Shown here: piece after piece, positions 34,282 through 47,040 of the stretch | Layout: each line of letters opens with the position of its first letter | How positions within the stretch are numbered: the stretch's first letter is position 1 | From: Taxillus chinensis | Taxonomy: Eukaryota; Streptophyta; Magnoliopsida; Santalales; Loranthaceae | Assembly: GCA_023512835.1 (NCBI GenBank) | Contig: CM042092.1 | Span: 3,993,293 to 4,057,292, forward strand | Reading direction: 5' to 3' | DNA length: 64,000 nucleotides | Made by a program: the position numbers and the translations under genes | The notes under the pieces: generated by a model | Told to the model about the DNA's origin: nothing | What the model saw: the letters and a program-made list of their open reading frames with translations, nothing else | Database searches by the model: none

Positions 34282-35996
34282 TGTCACGCCCGGATTTCCA
34301 ACCCGAGGAAACCGGTACGTGACTCCCTTTACTCACACGGAGGGCAAAGGGGTTAGGATACAAACCAAGAACCGAACATTTAAAACATTCACAACACATT
34401 CAAGAAAAATAAAGTCCATCAAACCAAATCGGTCTTTAATACAAAGTCTTCTTTTCAATCCATCCCCATTGGGGTTACATCATTCCCATAACAAAATAAC
34501 ATAAACAATAAAATAAATAAGGTCTTCCACCTTGGGGTTCCACCTAAGCCCGTAGGTTCCCGTAAAGAAAACAACATGGTAGGAGGGGTGAGCAACCACA
34601 GTAGGGATCATGTCTCCCAACCCATCCCATACCTATTATCTACATGCCTTGTGTACAAGTGCCGTGTCGTGATCAATTATTCCACCAGATATAGTTAAGC
34701 TATAACAGAAACACAATCATACATGGGCTGGTACATAAACACTCAGGGCTTCCCCGGCCTTTCAAAGCCACCGCTTCCCACGGCCACAAGAACAGTCCCG
34801 GGCTTCCACAGCCACCCGGGTTCCACAAAACGATCCGGGCTTCCACGCCCACCGGGTTCCAACAAAACAAGCCACCGGGTTCCACCAGCCCACCGGGTTT
34901 ACAAACAAACACGCAGCACATAAGGCCATAGGCATAACATCAAACACTTAATATGCTTAGTCACACAGGGAATAACGTCGAACACTTAGCATCGTATATT
35001 TCACAAGGCTCATCAGACCCTCGCCACACAGCCATTATTCCAAACACATAATATGCATAGCCTCGGCATTATTTCAAACACGTTCGGAGCATACACACGG
35101 CATATTCATACAGGCATATCCACACCGGCATTTTATCAAACACTTAACATGCACTAACCACCCAACCTCGAAATACACCAAAACGCCTCAGGCCAACATT
35201 CATATAGGAGGTCACACCTATATGAATTTACATATAAATAATATAACGGATATAACTCATATTCTCGCCCTAGGACCCTAGGACGAGGAGGATTTAGGAA
35301 GAACGGAATCCCTACCTCAAGGAAAACGCAATAACACAAGAACGGTCGATCCAAGCCCCCCCCCCCCCCCCCCCCCACCCCCCCCCCCCCCCCCCCCCCG
35401 GCAGAACCAGGAGCTCTCCTTCCCCCCCCCCTCTCTCTCTCTCTGCGACGGCGGGTGAAGCAACAAACCCTAAACCTAAAACAGAGGGACTCCTCCTCCT
35501 TATATAGACAACACAACATCAAAACGACGTAGTTTTGATTAAGTGAATCCCAGATCAAAACGACGTAGTTTTGATCCCACAAGTTACCACCTTTCCGCAC
35601 CCATATAGGCCAAAATACTCGGAATTTTAACATGGTCCTTTGGAGAAAGTTCCTTGGAATGACAAAACCAAGGGAACCATGCAAAAATATGGCCATCGCC
35701 AATTTGCACGTGAATTCCCAATTCACGTGCAACTCCATATGAACTCCAAATGCTCTCAAACTTCACCCCTAGCCTCCTTGCATCATTTGGAAGACATTAC
35801 ACTTGCACGTGAATTGGACCCATATCACGTGCACCTCACATACATGTCCATTTGGCCCGAAACTTTGTGGTAGATAGAGGACATCATTCTAAGCATCTTT
35901 TCCTTTTGCACGTGAATTCATTGGAGTCCATTTACTAGGTCAAAATCTAGAAAAACTCTACTTGAGCACCGACTAACTCAAGGTCGGGTCCTTACA
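34282..35996 (-). mobile_element. Solo LTR, gypsy type (1715 bp)
   Basis: It runs from TGTCACGCCCGGATTTCC to GGGTCCTTACA with perfect 5-bp flanking repeats TTGTA (34277-34281 and 35997-36001). It contains CCACCGGGTTCCA-type minisatellite sequence (34780-34900), a long C run, a CT patch near 35430, and a duplicated GATCAAAACGACGTAGTTTTGAT-like palindrome near 35520-35575. Open frames across the C run are not genes. Confidence 0.9.
35356..35399. repeat. Long poly-C tract
   Basis: Twenty-one C, one A, then twenty-two C. Length is likely unreliable in the assembly. Confidence 0.9.
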
Positions 35997-37209
35997 TTGT
36001 ACAAGATGGATGGGAGTCCATTTCAAGAAGATTGAAACAACAAATAAAAATCGAATTTGGCTCCTCCAACAGTTTTTTCTTCTTTTCTTTTTTCCGTTAT
36101 ATTATATATTTTCGCTTTTGGGCGTCGTTGGAAAATATATATATATATATCTATTTAAAAGTCCCTATGACTTGACAAAAAATAATAATTCAACATTATT
36201 AAATTTTACTTGAAAATAAATAATTACATAAGTATTTTTTATGGTTGAAATTAAATTATATATCATTTAAGTACATGTGATAAATAAATTTTACTTTTAC
36301 TTTTAGGTACATAAGATTATAAATAAATAATTTAGGTACATATAAAAACATACTGGTGAGCTAATTAATTTGTATTACTACAAATTATAAATAATTAATA
36401 ATTAATATTTTATAAAATATATACTTTTTTTAAAGGTTTGAGATAAAATTTTAATTTTTTTTGTTTTAATAGTCGATTCATTGACCTAACTCGACAGCTA
36501 ACACACAGTAGTCATCTTCGTTTAACGTAAGCTATGCTCAAGCCTATATGCCTAATGTGACGTAAATGTCTTCATATCTGTCATGCTCCAGCTAACTGAC
36601 AACACCGGCAACACGCTCCAGAGAGTCCCCCCCCCCCCCCACTACCCTGCTGCAATCCCGCAAATCCTCCCTCTTAGCTCCCGCAACCCCGCCGTAGCGC
36701 AGCTGACCCACTGCTCTGGCAACGGCGATCTGTGACATTCAAGCTTCCAATGACCGTCTCTGCCTCGATCCATGCCTCCTACGACCAATAATTTGTCCGA
36801 CTCGACGATTCCGATCATCTGATAATAAGGGCCCATAACTTAATAATCGCCTTGGGCCCCCTAGATCTCGGGGCCGGCCCTGATGAGAGGTAAGAGTTAT
36901 GCAGCTAGACGCCTATGATTGTAAGTTTGTGATGTTGTGATTTATAAATCTCGTATCTTTTCTCATTTGTAATTATAAATACATAGTGAATAAAATAATA
37001 TACTTTTGATTATAATTATTTTATATTTTATGCGCTTAATTTTTTTTAATGTATGTCGTTTAATTATATACCGGTAAATGGCAGTTGGGACCCGCTCAAT
37101 CCACCGGTTAGTACCTACCAAAAATTTAACAAACTCACTGATTATTAAAGTTGACAGTTTCGGTTGATGATTTAATCTTTCACCCGACTCATGTACACCC
37201 CTAATTTTG

Positions 37210-38945
37210 AATTACTAATTATTTTCCTTTGATTCGACTTAAGTCCCATCAGACTCAAGAAATAACAAATTAATTCCCTTTGATTCGATCAGCCCTGAGA
37301 AATAACAAATCAACTGCATTTTTGGAATGCTACTATATAAAAATAAAATCTAGATTGAAAGTTTAATGGTCAAACTAACTCAAAATTTAAGTTTCATGTG
37401 TAAACTAGCCACAAAATTTGTACAAATACGTGGAGGTGGAGTATATGATTAAATTTAATACTTTTTGTAAAAACAATGTGCACATAAACCCAAACTCATG
37501 CAAATTCCCAAGCAACCAATGGCATCCATGTAATTAGGAATAATAAAGAGTCATGTCAAAACTGGATACTATATAATCCAAACAGACAAAATTTCTTTTG
37601 AAAACCATCTCATTCCAATAGTTTGGATCGAGACGAATAAGTAGTTTTAAGAACAATTATAATTTTATTTAACAATAACAGAACGGATAAGATCCGAATC
37701 TAATCCAAAATCGTATCGGAACCGGTCAAACTCACCAAATCATGATAGGATGAAATAAGATTATCACCCCTACATGTAATTATCTGAGGACAAATAATTA
37801 GTTACTTGAATATCGTCTCATACACACCAATCAAATTGAATAGTTAAAATCTAACATGAAAATTAAAAATGAAATAATTTATTACTTTTACTAATGTATT
37901 TGGATGATTGGATCCGATTAATTAATTTATTCAATTACTTAAATACCTCTAATCTATTGGAAATAAAACACCACTCTTCCATTCCAGCCAAACCAATCAA
38001 GTCATCTTCGATCTTCCCTACAGCCTCCGTCTACTGCCTTCAAAGAGCCCAGTTAAGACTGCATTCCCCAAGCCCAGTACAAGCTTTCCCCAATGACTAC
38101 TTGCAGAACTCTGGCTACCCAAAACCTGCCCTAAACACCACAAAAAGACCAGACCTGCCCCCACTGCCCAAATAGAGCAGTGAACGACCTTGGGAGACGA
38201 TCTTGGAGAGGGCGACTACTGCCGGCCTTCACCACTGCAATGCGAGTGATGCACTGCAGGAACAGATAGACATGGCAGCGTGGCATGCAAGTGATCAATG
38301 CAAACGTTGGAAGTCCATTCCAACGACCCGTTTGGTGGGGAGAGTCGATTTTATCCCATTTAGGGGAATGAAATTACCCAGGAAATCACATATTCCTTCA
38401 TATTTGGCATACCAAACGTGGAAATGGGATTTCATTTCATTTTCACTTAACAATTAGTCACACTACCATTAATCCAAACTACCATTCAAATGGTTAATGA
38501 TACATGATAAAAATTTTGACATGAAAGTTTCATACAGATACTGCAATCCTATATTCATGGTACAGTACATCTATACTTTCTGCCTTGGTATAATCCTCTC
38601 AAAACCGACATCCAAATTCCAAAAACTTCCGAAATTGCCTCGTCTGTATGATGTTTTTTTACATATCATTACAACTTACAATGTTGACTTCCCTTGCCTG
38701 CCAAGAAAAATGAAAAAAAATGTCAACTTTAATTTTCCAGTCACAAACTATTCTGGTCGTCAACAATAGAGACAAATTTTAGCACATAACATTAACACTT
38801 TTCAGCCAGCACAAGATCCAATTTTGAATAATTAAGTAGAAAGATGATAGGTAAATACCTCAAAGAATAGTATTGAGATCATTTCAGATTTCAGAAAAAA
38901 ACAAAGTTCCAATTTTCAATATATGAAGCAAGCTAAATGAATGAA
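37210..38945. other. Intergenic, downstream of ERO1
   Basis: AT-rich sequence with no gene recognised. A short fold-back lies at 38329-38418. The 3' UTR of ERO1 should occupy the right end, but I cannot place its poly(A) site. Confidence 0.5.
38329..38418. mobile_element. Short fold-back, MITE-like
   Basis: CGTTTGGT at 38329 and its exact inverse ACCAAACG at 38411 enclose about 75 bp with GGGGAATGAAATTACC and GGGATTTCATTTC arms. The CGTTTGG terminus is typical of small plant elements. Confidence 0.4.
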
Positions 38946-41900
38946 TTACCAAAACCCTACTACTGACTGCTGTATTTTTTGCAGTGTACTCTCCGGAACT
39001 GGATGCAGTAAATCCTTGAGTTTCTGAACTGAAGGTCCCATTTCATGCACAAATTTCACAGATTCTGAGAGTCGATTAAGTAGGTTGACTAGAGCTATCA
39101 CTTCATTTCTCTGCAACTGCAACTGAAAGACATATTTATAAGAGAGATTTTATACTTAACGAATTCAAACACTAATTGATACATATGCATAACTAATTGT
39201 GCAAAACAAGGTGTAGTCATAGGCTATGCATTATTACAAATACATATTTTTATATATATTGAGATAAAATGCAATTGCACAAGCCCTGCGTGTGCAGTGT
39301 GTGGCATGACACCAAAACTAACCCTTCATTTTTATTGGGGAGAGAAAAAAAATTCATTCACACAATGCTGTTTTGTGCACCTCTGGTAATCAGTACGTAC
39401 ACTGCACAATCACAAACCACTTTTATCCCATATAAAATTTAAAAATTAGGGAGATAACAGTAACTCACTGGTTGTTGTGGTTGATTTTGACTATCGACAG
39501 AAAACAAAATCTTCAAGGCAGTACCAAGACCAAGAACCTGAAGCTTTCCCCAAAGTCGACATTTCTCACAGCCAACACAGTCCATCAAAGCACTGCGATT
39601 GATGTAATTTACAAAAATGATCACTACTAGATACAAAATTGAGTAAGATATAAGATACAGATACAATTGTTCTATGAAAATCCATTGCAGGACCTGCTTC
39701 AAACATTGGATTATGAAATATCTTCATTTCCATGTCCACTCAAAAATGAGTCTGATAAAAATGAGTTAAGGTTCAGAGGTTAACCTAATATTTTTAAATT
39801 GCTTTTGAGTCTGTTGCATCAGTTCAGGGCCACTCTCGCCTCGCCATAGCTTAGCTTCATCAAATGGAAGTGGACATGCAGCCTGCAGTTTAGGATTGTA
39901 AACCAGTTGCCTCACCAATGATTGAGTTTTCAGGTCCTCCGCAGAATTTCCAGTGTCATACTCAGCTTGCTCTAGATAATCCGCTGCCTATTTTATGGGG
40001 AAAGATACACAAGCTTACCAATATTCTCAGTAATAATAAATATCTTTTGGCATAAATTATATACTTACCTTTGTTGCAGCTCTAAGAACAAATAGGAAAG
40101 TGAAGTATAAGTTTCTGACACGATCTGGGTATCTTAAGACTCGATCATACAGCAGTTCAAGGTTTTTTCCCCACTGAAAAAAATATTTCCCCAAATTTTT
40201 AAATTTTTAAACATAAAATGTAAGTTTACAAAATATTCAAGTCTGAAGATACACAAAGAAGTCATTGGTCATCAAAAGAAAACAATGACAAACCTGTTTA
40301 GTAGTCTCATCGAGGAGATAATCAGCAGCTATGTGGACTGAAATTGAAGAATGAAGACCAGATATCAATTTGTATAGAACTTTTTTCTCCTGGCACATCT
40401 CTCCAGATGAATCTGCAGAAAAAGATACATTTTGAAATAAATTTACAGGTAAAGACCAGAAATTATTGGGCAAAAAACATCGCCCAAGACCTAAACATTA
40501 AGTGATGAGGCCTTGAACCATCAAGTAAATTATGAGTGAGCATTTCAGGAAACCGACCTGAATTTAAAAATTAAGATTTTTAGTTTTCCGTTGGCAAAAA
40601 AAGTAAACCAAGCCCAGAATTTATGTAAACCAAATAACCAAATTTATTTCAGTTTTTCCAATTTTACCCAAATTAGCAATATATATTTTTTAAAAGTCTA
40701 CTTTTTAGTTAACTGATTTTTTGTCCAAGTACATCACGTCTTTAGACAAAAACACAAAAATCACATGCATCATATGTTATGTAAATTTAAATAAGTAAAT
40801 AAATAATACAAATTTGTTTTTTGGTTGACCCATTTTTTTATCCACTTGACCAAAACCACATTACCAAATTTATAACATTTTGTATTCGAAAGTCGAAACC
40901 AAACCAAAAAAAAAAGGTTTGGTTTTTTTACTTTCAGTATTTTGTTCTCACCCCCAAAGTAAATATAGGGATAAAGTTTCCCCACATGTGGCAATGGGTT
41001 TTACCCCACAACTGCACATGTTGTGGATTCGCTTAAAATTTACAAATAGAAAAGAATAGGATGATTTTTATGTCAAAACAAACTTGAGCATGACATTGAC
41101 TATAGCAGTATAGCCTAACAACAATTTTAGTAAAGTGCTCAATCCCATAAGGTCTTCGAACTTGGTCAAAATCAATAAGAGTTGTGTGTTTTAATTTGAT
41201 CTGAGCAATCTGGGTGCCAAGTAAAAGACTTGGGGCGGCATTTACTTATTGTGCACAATTAGAGCTCAATTGGAATCAAAGAAACATGAAGAGTTAGACC
41301 CAATCGGAGAACACAAAGGTCATTTAAAATAGTTTTCCACAGTCATCCAAGAGAATATAATAATCGTAATCAACTTACATTTTGGACAGTTTTCCGAATA
41401 TACAGCATCCCATATCCTTCCAGCTGATGGACCATCATAGCCTGTGTAACGTTCGGGGTTCAGTTGAAGATTTACATATGTCATCTCACCTGCAGATGTA
41501 AATATAACAATTATCCATCCATGATTATGGTCATTGAATGTGATGAAGTTAATCAGCTCATGGAACTCTCACAAGCAGATTCTACATAAAGCAATAACAT
41601 TCCAATCATATAGCAAGGAAAAAAAATATTACAGAAGGAAATAAATTCAGTACTTATATATTCTGTGAACTATTGAACAGCTTGTGAGTGGGAATTTAAA
41701 AACTCAACCCACCATTCACAGAAGATCTTAGGGGTTTCAAAAAAAGCAAAAACCTATTGAGCTCATCAATAGGAAGAAATAGGAATACCATTATCAGTTT
41801 CATCATCATATGTCCATGGGTTGTCTGTTTCTATCCAGCCTTTGAAAGCTTTGCTGTCAAGTCTGCGGTCGACAGTAGATTGTGGCTTTCCCTCTTGACA

Positions 41901-44033
41901 CATCAGATTATCAGATGGAAGGACGGCCCTCTTAAAGGGTTCTGGAAATTCATTTTCTGGACATTCACAGACACTGCAATCACGCAATCGACACATACCA
42001 TCATCTGGCCAGAAAGGGCAGTCACACCACAGCTTTACCTACCATTCATTAAAAGGAAAAAAAAATCATCAGTCTGACTAGATGAAAAGAAAGATATTAA
42101 ACATTACTACTAAAAACATCTTCCACTAAAAAAGATCGGTACTGATAAGGTTCAACATGAGTGAAACATCCTTCACGTATACTCAAAATGTCCAAAATAT
42201 TTTTAAAGCATTTCTTATAGAACTAAAACTACAGCAGAAGAGATCATTGAAATAAAAATCCAGAAGGCATAAATAAGATATAAAAAGATGAAAAGATATT
42301 AAACATTACTAAAACAAAACATCATTCCAAAGCAAAAAATTGAAGAAAAATATTTCTACATTATCTTTTACTCACAGTTTCCAAAAACAATTATCTTGGA
42401 GTATAAAAGCAAAGTGCTGACAAGGATCAACAACAATGAAACACTCTTCATCAATACTTCAAATGCCCACAACATTTTTCAAGCATTGCTTATGGAACTA
42501 AAACTATAATAAAACATATTATTGAAACGAAAAAGGCATAAAAAATAATAAAAACTGGAAACATAGGGTTCAAGTACCAGCCTGTGTTTTGAAAAATATA
42601 AAAACAAAAATTGCCTTATCTGAACACTTGGTTGACAACATAAGATATATTATAAAATAACAAAATTGGATAATGTAGGCTGCCGATAACAATCAAGACT
42701 TTCAGTTGCAAGCTACCTATCTTAATCCATCCAACCATTGTCATATCCGTTGGGGTTGATTTTGAGACCCATGTTGCCCTTGAAAAACCAAAATATTGAA
42801 CTTTGCAAGATTGGTTTTTAAAGGAGAAAGCTGTAATACATCCATCCTTGATATAGTCAATAACCTATGTGCACATTGTAAAACACGGCTAGAAAAATAA
42901 TGGGTGTATCCTTTCTTTCTTTCTTTTTTCAAAATTAAAATTTTGATGCTAAATGTTCAGTTAAGATCCAGTCCAACGTACATGTTTGGGAACACAAAAA
43001 GAACAGATCCCACCAAATTTGATGAGCACACTTAATTCTTTCATTCTCTAATGAGAAGAATAATAATTGGATGTAGACTTACACTAACCAGAGGAAGTTA
43101 CTAACCACAAAAAGACATGTTTCAATTTTTTCCCTTTGCTTTTTCCTTGAATGGACTGTCACAGAGGAAGTTAAATCATTCCTCCTTGATTTATTTTTCG
43201 GTTACCATTATGTCTGATATATTGAGAGTACATTGCGAGAGCAACCATCTAACCTTCGCTTCTAATAAAATTTCTAAACCATTGTAGAGTTCACCTCGAG
43301 CTGTCAATAATTTCAAACATAACATTTTGGGATGGGTTTCTAGCATAAGCATTCATGAAGTAAGAGCACTTGGTTTAATTTGCAATTTCCTGAGTGTTTT
43401 TAGTGAAATGTATATTATACAGCGATTTCCTAGGAGGCTAGGATATTCATATTTGGTGTACCAGGAAAAAAAAAGTATCAATCAACGCAGTAAGAAGCGT
43501 TAGATTTCCCATATGAAAACCAAACAGACCTTGAAATATCGATAAAATGGGGTTGTAACAAGCTCTTGGAGCAAGGGATTCAGAACCTCCCCATTAAGGC
43601 TATTTACTGTCTCGTAGTCACAACAGCAGTCCTCAACCATTCCTGTATACTTGCCTGAATCCTGCATTTTAGTAAAACCAAAACAAAGCACATCAATCCA
43701 TAATCTCTGGACCTCCAAACAAGTGTCGTTACCTACAAGCTCTCGGCCCCATCAAAAATACAAGTTACCCCCAAAAAATAACTTCGAAAAAATGGGCATT
43801 GGAATCACACATGCTGGAAAAAAAATGAGAATTTGAGGAGAGAAGACCTCAGAACACAGGCACGACTTGTGATGATTGGAGTTGAAGAGGAGAGAGATCT
43901 TAGGGGCAGTCCTGGAGGTCACCGCCGTGGCAAGCAAAACGGTGATCAGAGCTCCGACCACCCACCTCCATTTCAGGCCACCGTCCTTCGCCGCTGCCTT
44001 CATCTTCTCTCCGCCGCCTTTGGCCTTCACCAT
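38946..44033 (-). CDS. ERO1: Endoplasmic reticulum oxidoreductin 1 (ERO1)
   Basis: Nine exons join at GT-AG sites without a frame break: 44033-43848, 43661-43530, 42038-41789, 41489-41379, 40412-40294, 40173-40069, 39987-39785, 39592-39469, 39122-38946. They total 1407 nt for 468 aa, the usual plant ERO1 length. The enzyme is an FAD-linked ER oxidase that re-oxidises protein disulphide isomerase using O2. Residues 23-40 form a hydrophobic signal or anchor segment. Residues 63-106 hold [16 protein letters not shown]. The shuttle cysteine pair is C122 and C127 in [11 protein letters not shown]. The active-site triad CVGCEKC spans 374-380, with C377/C380 next to FAD, followed by [18 protein letters not shown]. 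All catalytic cysteines are intact, so the gene looks functional. The longest intron (43529-42039) has no recognised insertion. The C-terminus GFW is short, as expected. Confidence 0.95.
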
Positions 44034-45000
44034 CCCCCAAAATCAAACAGACCCAAAAACCCAAAATTCCAAAACAGGTAACAAAAGCTACAGACACGGG
44101 GATTGAATTCAAGAGCGGGTTGTACGAAATCGGAGGCTACTAGTAAGAGAACAAACCCTAGATGTTGTGGGCGTTCGTCGCTGGTTTTTGAATCCCTAAC
44201 AAGTGCGTGCGCCTCCGGAGTTGGTCTTCGACTAGGCCATGGATTTGGCCGACGACACTGCAGGGAGGAAACGTACGGAAAGGGAAGGAAATACCACGCT
44301 CGAGCAAGGCGAATGTGAGACACGCCCGAGAAAGGAAGGACATCGATAATGGGGCGACTGGATTGTACGCTCGGATTCTAGACGTGGGAGTGAAATGGCA
44401 GTTTGGACTGCATCAATACATGATTAAATGAATCGAGAGCATCACCGTTATGACGCATCTCTGCCAATCGCAGGGTGACAGGCCGAGGTTTCTGTAGCAT
44501 TTCGTTGAACGCTTTATGTATGATGTGGCATAAAAAAACAAGCCTATCTTTTAACTAAATAATAAAATATTTTTAATTAAATATAAATTTAATTAATACT
44601 ATTAAATATGCTTTTGAACATGTAAATATCTTCATCATATATATATATATATATAATATTAATAAATAAGTTAAATGTATTTATTACTTTTAGTAGAAAT
44701 GTTAAAAAAAAATAGTTAATCCAATAACAAGAAGGATACCAATTGGCTGCAGCAAAAATAAGCTTATACTTTGTTTTAATTTTTTTTAAAATAAATTTAA
44801 TTTTTATTAATCTCACTGTTTTATGCGAAGGAATACAGAATACTCACACTCACTTGATTTATCAACACACCCACCTAAATTTAAAAAAAAAATTACAATG
44901 TCATTAAAATTATAGAAATATATTTGAGAATCTGATTGGCACATCCGCTTCATCTTCACGTACGTCTTCAATTCAGACCTTGAACAACTTTCCTGATGTT
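44034..45000. other. ERO1 upstream region
   Basis: This should contain the ERO1 5' UTR and promoter. 44034-44330 is GC-richer with overlapping open frames on both strands but no recognised protein. 44520-44820 is AT-rich. Confidence 0.45.
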
Positions 45001-45002
45001 GG

Positions 45003-45300
45003 ATTAATTGGACCACCAAGACTGATGTAGGCTACGCCGTTGAGGCCGAGGCGGGTGTACGGCGATGCCTTAGGAATTAGGATCTACGGGATGTGCCATG
45101 AATGCCACTGTTCTGCAGAAGACCGACGCCTCTCCGGGGACACTGACCTTCCAGATGAAGTTCCTAGCGGAGTTTGTGACGTTTGTGTTGCCGTCAAAGT
45201 CAACGGCAACCCCGTTGGGATGCGGGCGTGGGGCTAAATCAACACCGGTGAGATGGGCAAGGAAGAGGATTAGAAGAAGAATGAAGGGTGGGAAAGAAGG
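45003..45300 (-). pseudogene. Unidentified coding-like remnant
   Basis: The minus strand reads LAHLTGVDLAPRPHPNGVA, VDFDGNTNVTNSARNFIWKV and SVPGEASVFCRTVAFMAHP, stopping near 45073. In the next frame it continues YTRLGLNGVAYISLGGPINP and then TSGKLFKV with a stop near 44983. The base composition is markedly richer in GC than the flanks, and two coherent segments are joined by a frameshift, which suggests a broken gene end. The open frames on the plus strand are their shadows. I do not recognise the family and assign no function. Confidence 0.3.
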
Positions 45301-45359
45301 AATAACCAGGGAATAACCAGCTCCGGTAGCGAACCAGGGAGAAGGAGGCTACGTATAGG

Positions 45360-46158
45360 GAAAAAGAAAAAGAGAGAGGATAAAATATGTTGTTTTATAT
45401 ATAGATTTTTTTTTGCTTTTTAGTATCTACAACTCTTTAAATGGAGATGGAAGAGGAGAATCAAATGACGGCCGGGAGAGAAAGAATCACACACAATAGT
45501 AAACCGAGCAAGCTGATCACTGATCAGTCAAGAAGAAGACGATGATTTGAATGTGATAGATTTCCAAATAAAAGGGTATTTTTGTAATTATCATAAGGGT
45601 GTGTTAATTAATTCTAGAATATCTCTCCCCTTCTTTTAATTTTATCCACATGGACAATGAGCTCTCTTCCTGTGATTCTAATTAATCACAAATGCTACTA
45701 TATTTAAATGTACCAAGAGAATATTTTAATTTTGCTTTTACATAGACATAGACATATTAATCGCAACTCATTTTTATATTTTCGAGATAAAAAAATACAT
45801 TGATAAATTTACTTTGACTTTTGTTTGTAGAAATAGTTTTTCAAATAAAACGTTTAAAAACAAAAAGGAATGGTATTTTGATTTCATCGCATTATTGTAA
45901 TATTTAATTTATAGATCACATTGAATCATTGTTTTGTTTTCAATTTTTGAGAAAACATAATGGTATTTTGATTTCATGGCATTATTGTAATTAACTTTTA
46001 GATCACATTGAATAATTCATTTATTTACTTTCACGTGGTGTTGCTATTAAATTCATAAAGTCTTTGTTTATCTCTACTCTTCAAAATATTTTGTTTTTAA
46101 TATTTATAAATAATTTTTCTATAATATTATAACGTAATCAAACTATGGAAAAGATTTA
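45360..46158. other. Intergenic, nothing recognised
   Basis: AT-rich. TGGTATTTTGATTTCATSGCATTATTGTAAT occurs twice (near 45872 and 45961), a local duplication of about 90 bp. Confidence 0.5.
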
Positions 46159-47040
46159 TTGGATATTTGTCTCTCATCAACCAAGTGAAAGAAAATCATA
46201 GCATATATAAGAAGAATGAAAGCATTAAATGTCATGATATTTTTTAAAAGTGGTATGGGCTAATGTAGAAAGTTCAAAGCAAATAATATCGTGATATACT
46301 AGTAGGCCTGTGCCTAAATCTAATTCTAACAAACTAGTATCAGAGTTTGATTGTTCTTGTTGTTATTCTCATTATGTGTTTTGTGATATCGAAAGTTTTT
46401 CTCAGCGTAGTATGATCCAGTGGCCTGTCTCCAGATGATACAAGGGAGAGTTTGCCAAAAAATATTAGTTTCATAGTTGTGGCTCTAGATCTGATATTAT
46501 GTAAGCATATCATTCATAAGAAGTAGTATCAAAGATGAAACTCGCTACGTGCCTTGCCTTAATGAACAAATTTTCTGATTCGTTTATAAGTTTTTGTTTC
46601 ATTTATTTTCCTTTATTCAATTCATGTTAGTCTTTCTTTTTATTTACTTTTTTATTTAATTCGTATTATGATTAAATTAATATTTTGCCTTAGTTTCTTT
46701 ATTGCAATAATTCAATTCTTAATAGGTATTGTCTATGATAATTTATGTATTCATTCAAGAGTGATTTTATCAATTATAAACTATCAATTATAGGTTTATT
46801 AATTATTTTGACTTTTTCAGTTAATTACTTAAATTGTTTAAGCTAGAATTTGGATATTTGATTATTCTTCCCTATATTATTGTTGGATTCGGTTGTCAAC
46901 ATTATCCCACATCACTAGGTAGAAAAAAGCCAAGATATATATAAGGAGAAAAAAGTCTTAAATGTCACGTTGTGTTTTAAAGTCATGCAGAAGCATAACT
47001 CTCACGTTGAATCCCATTTTGACTATGGTTAATCACAACA
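46159..47040 (+). mobile_element. Decayed TRIM, same family as 57041-57515
   Basis: The LTR-like 46159-46331 is followed by CTAGTATCAGAG, a worn PBS. A second copy begins at 46881 (TGTTGGATTCGG..ATCCCACATCAC). The two align through AGCATATATAAG / AAGATATATATAAG and TTAAATGTCAYG. The leader after the PBS shares ATATCGAAAGTTTTTCTCAGCGTAGT-like sequence with 57208-57280. No coding region lies between the LTRs. Ends are approximate. Confidence 0.5.

Larger units (their letters stand above)
34155..36881. mobile_element. Inner hAT-like element interrupted by a solo LTR
   Basis: The left end CCGGGCCCCC and the right end, reversed AGGGCCGGCCCC, are similar to plant hAT termini. The flanks TATGAGAG (34147-34154) and GATGAGAG (36882-36889) agree at 7 of 8. 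The interior right arm includes a C run at 36627-36640 and no coding domain. The left end appears to have lost a few bases. This is a tentative call. Confidence 0.4.
33933..37201. mobile_element. Outer hAT-like non-autonomous element containing two nested insertions
   Basis: Perfect 8-bp direct repeats TAATTTTG flank it at 33925-33932 and 37202-37209. The left end is GGTAAGGGTGTGTAT and the right end, reversed, is GGGGTGTACAT; GGGTGTGTAT and GGGTGTACAT match at 8 of 10. An 8-bp duplication is the hallmark of hAT transposons. No transposase is seen. Without its guests it would be about 0.5 kb. Confidence 0.6.

Noticed and set aside
34700..35759. Frames of up to 201 codons across the poly-C region
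   Set aside because: They lie in a solo LTR and owe their length to C runs and a minisatellite.
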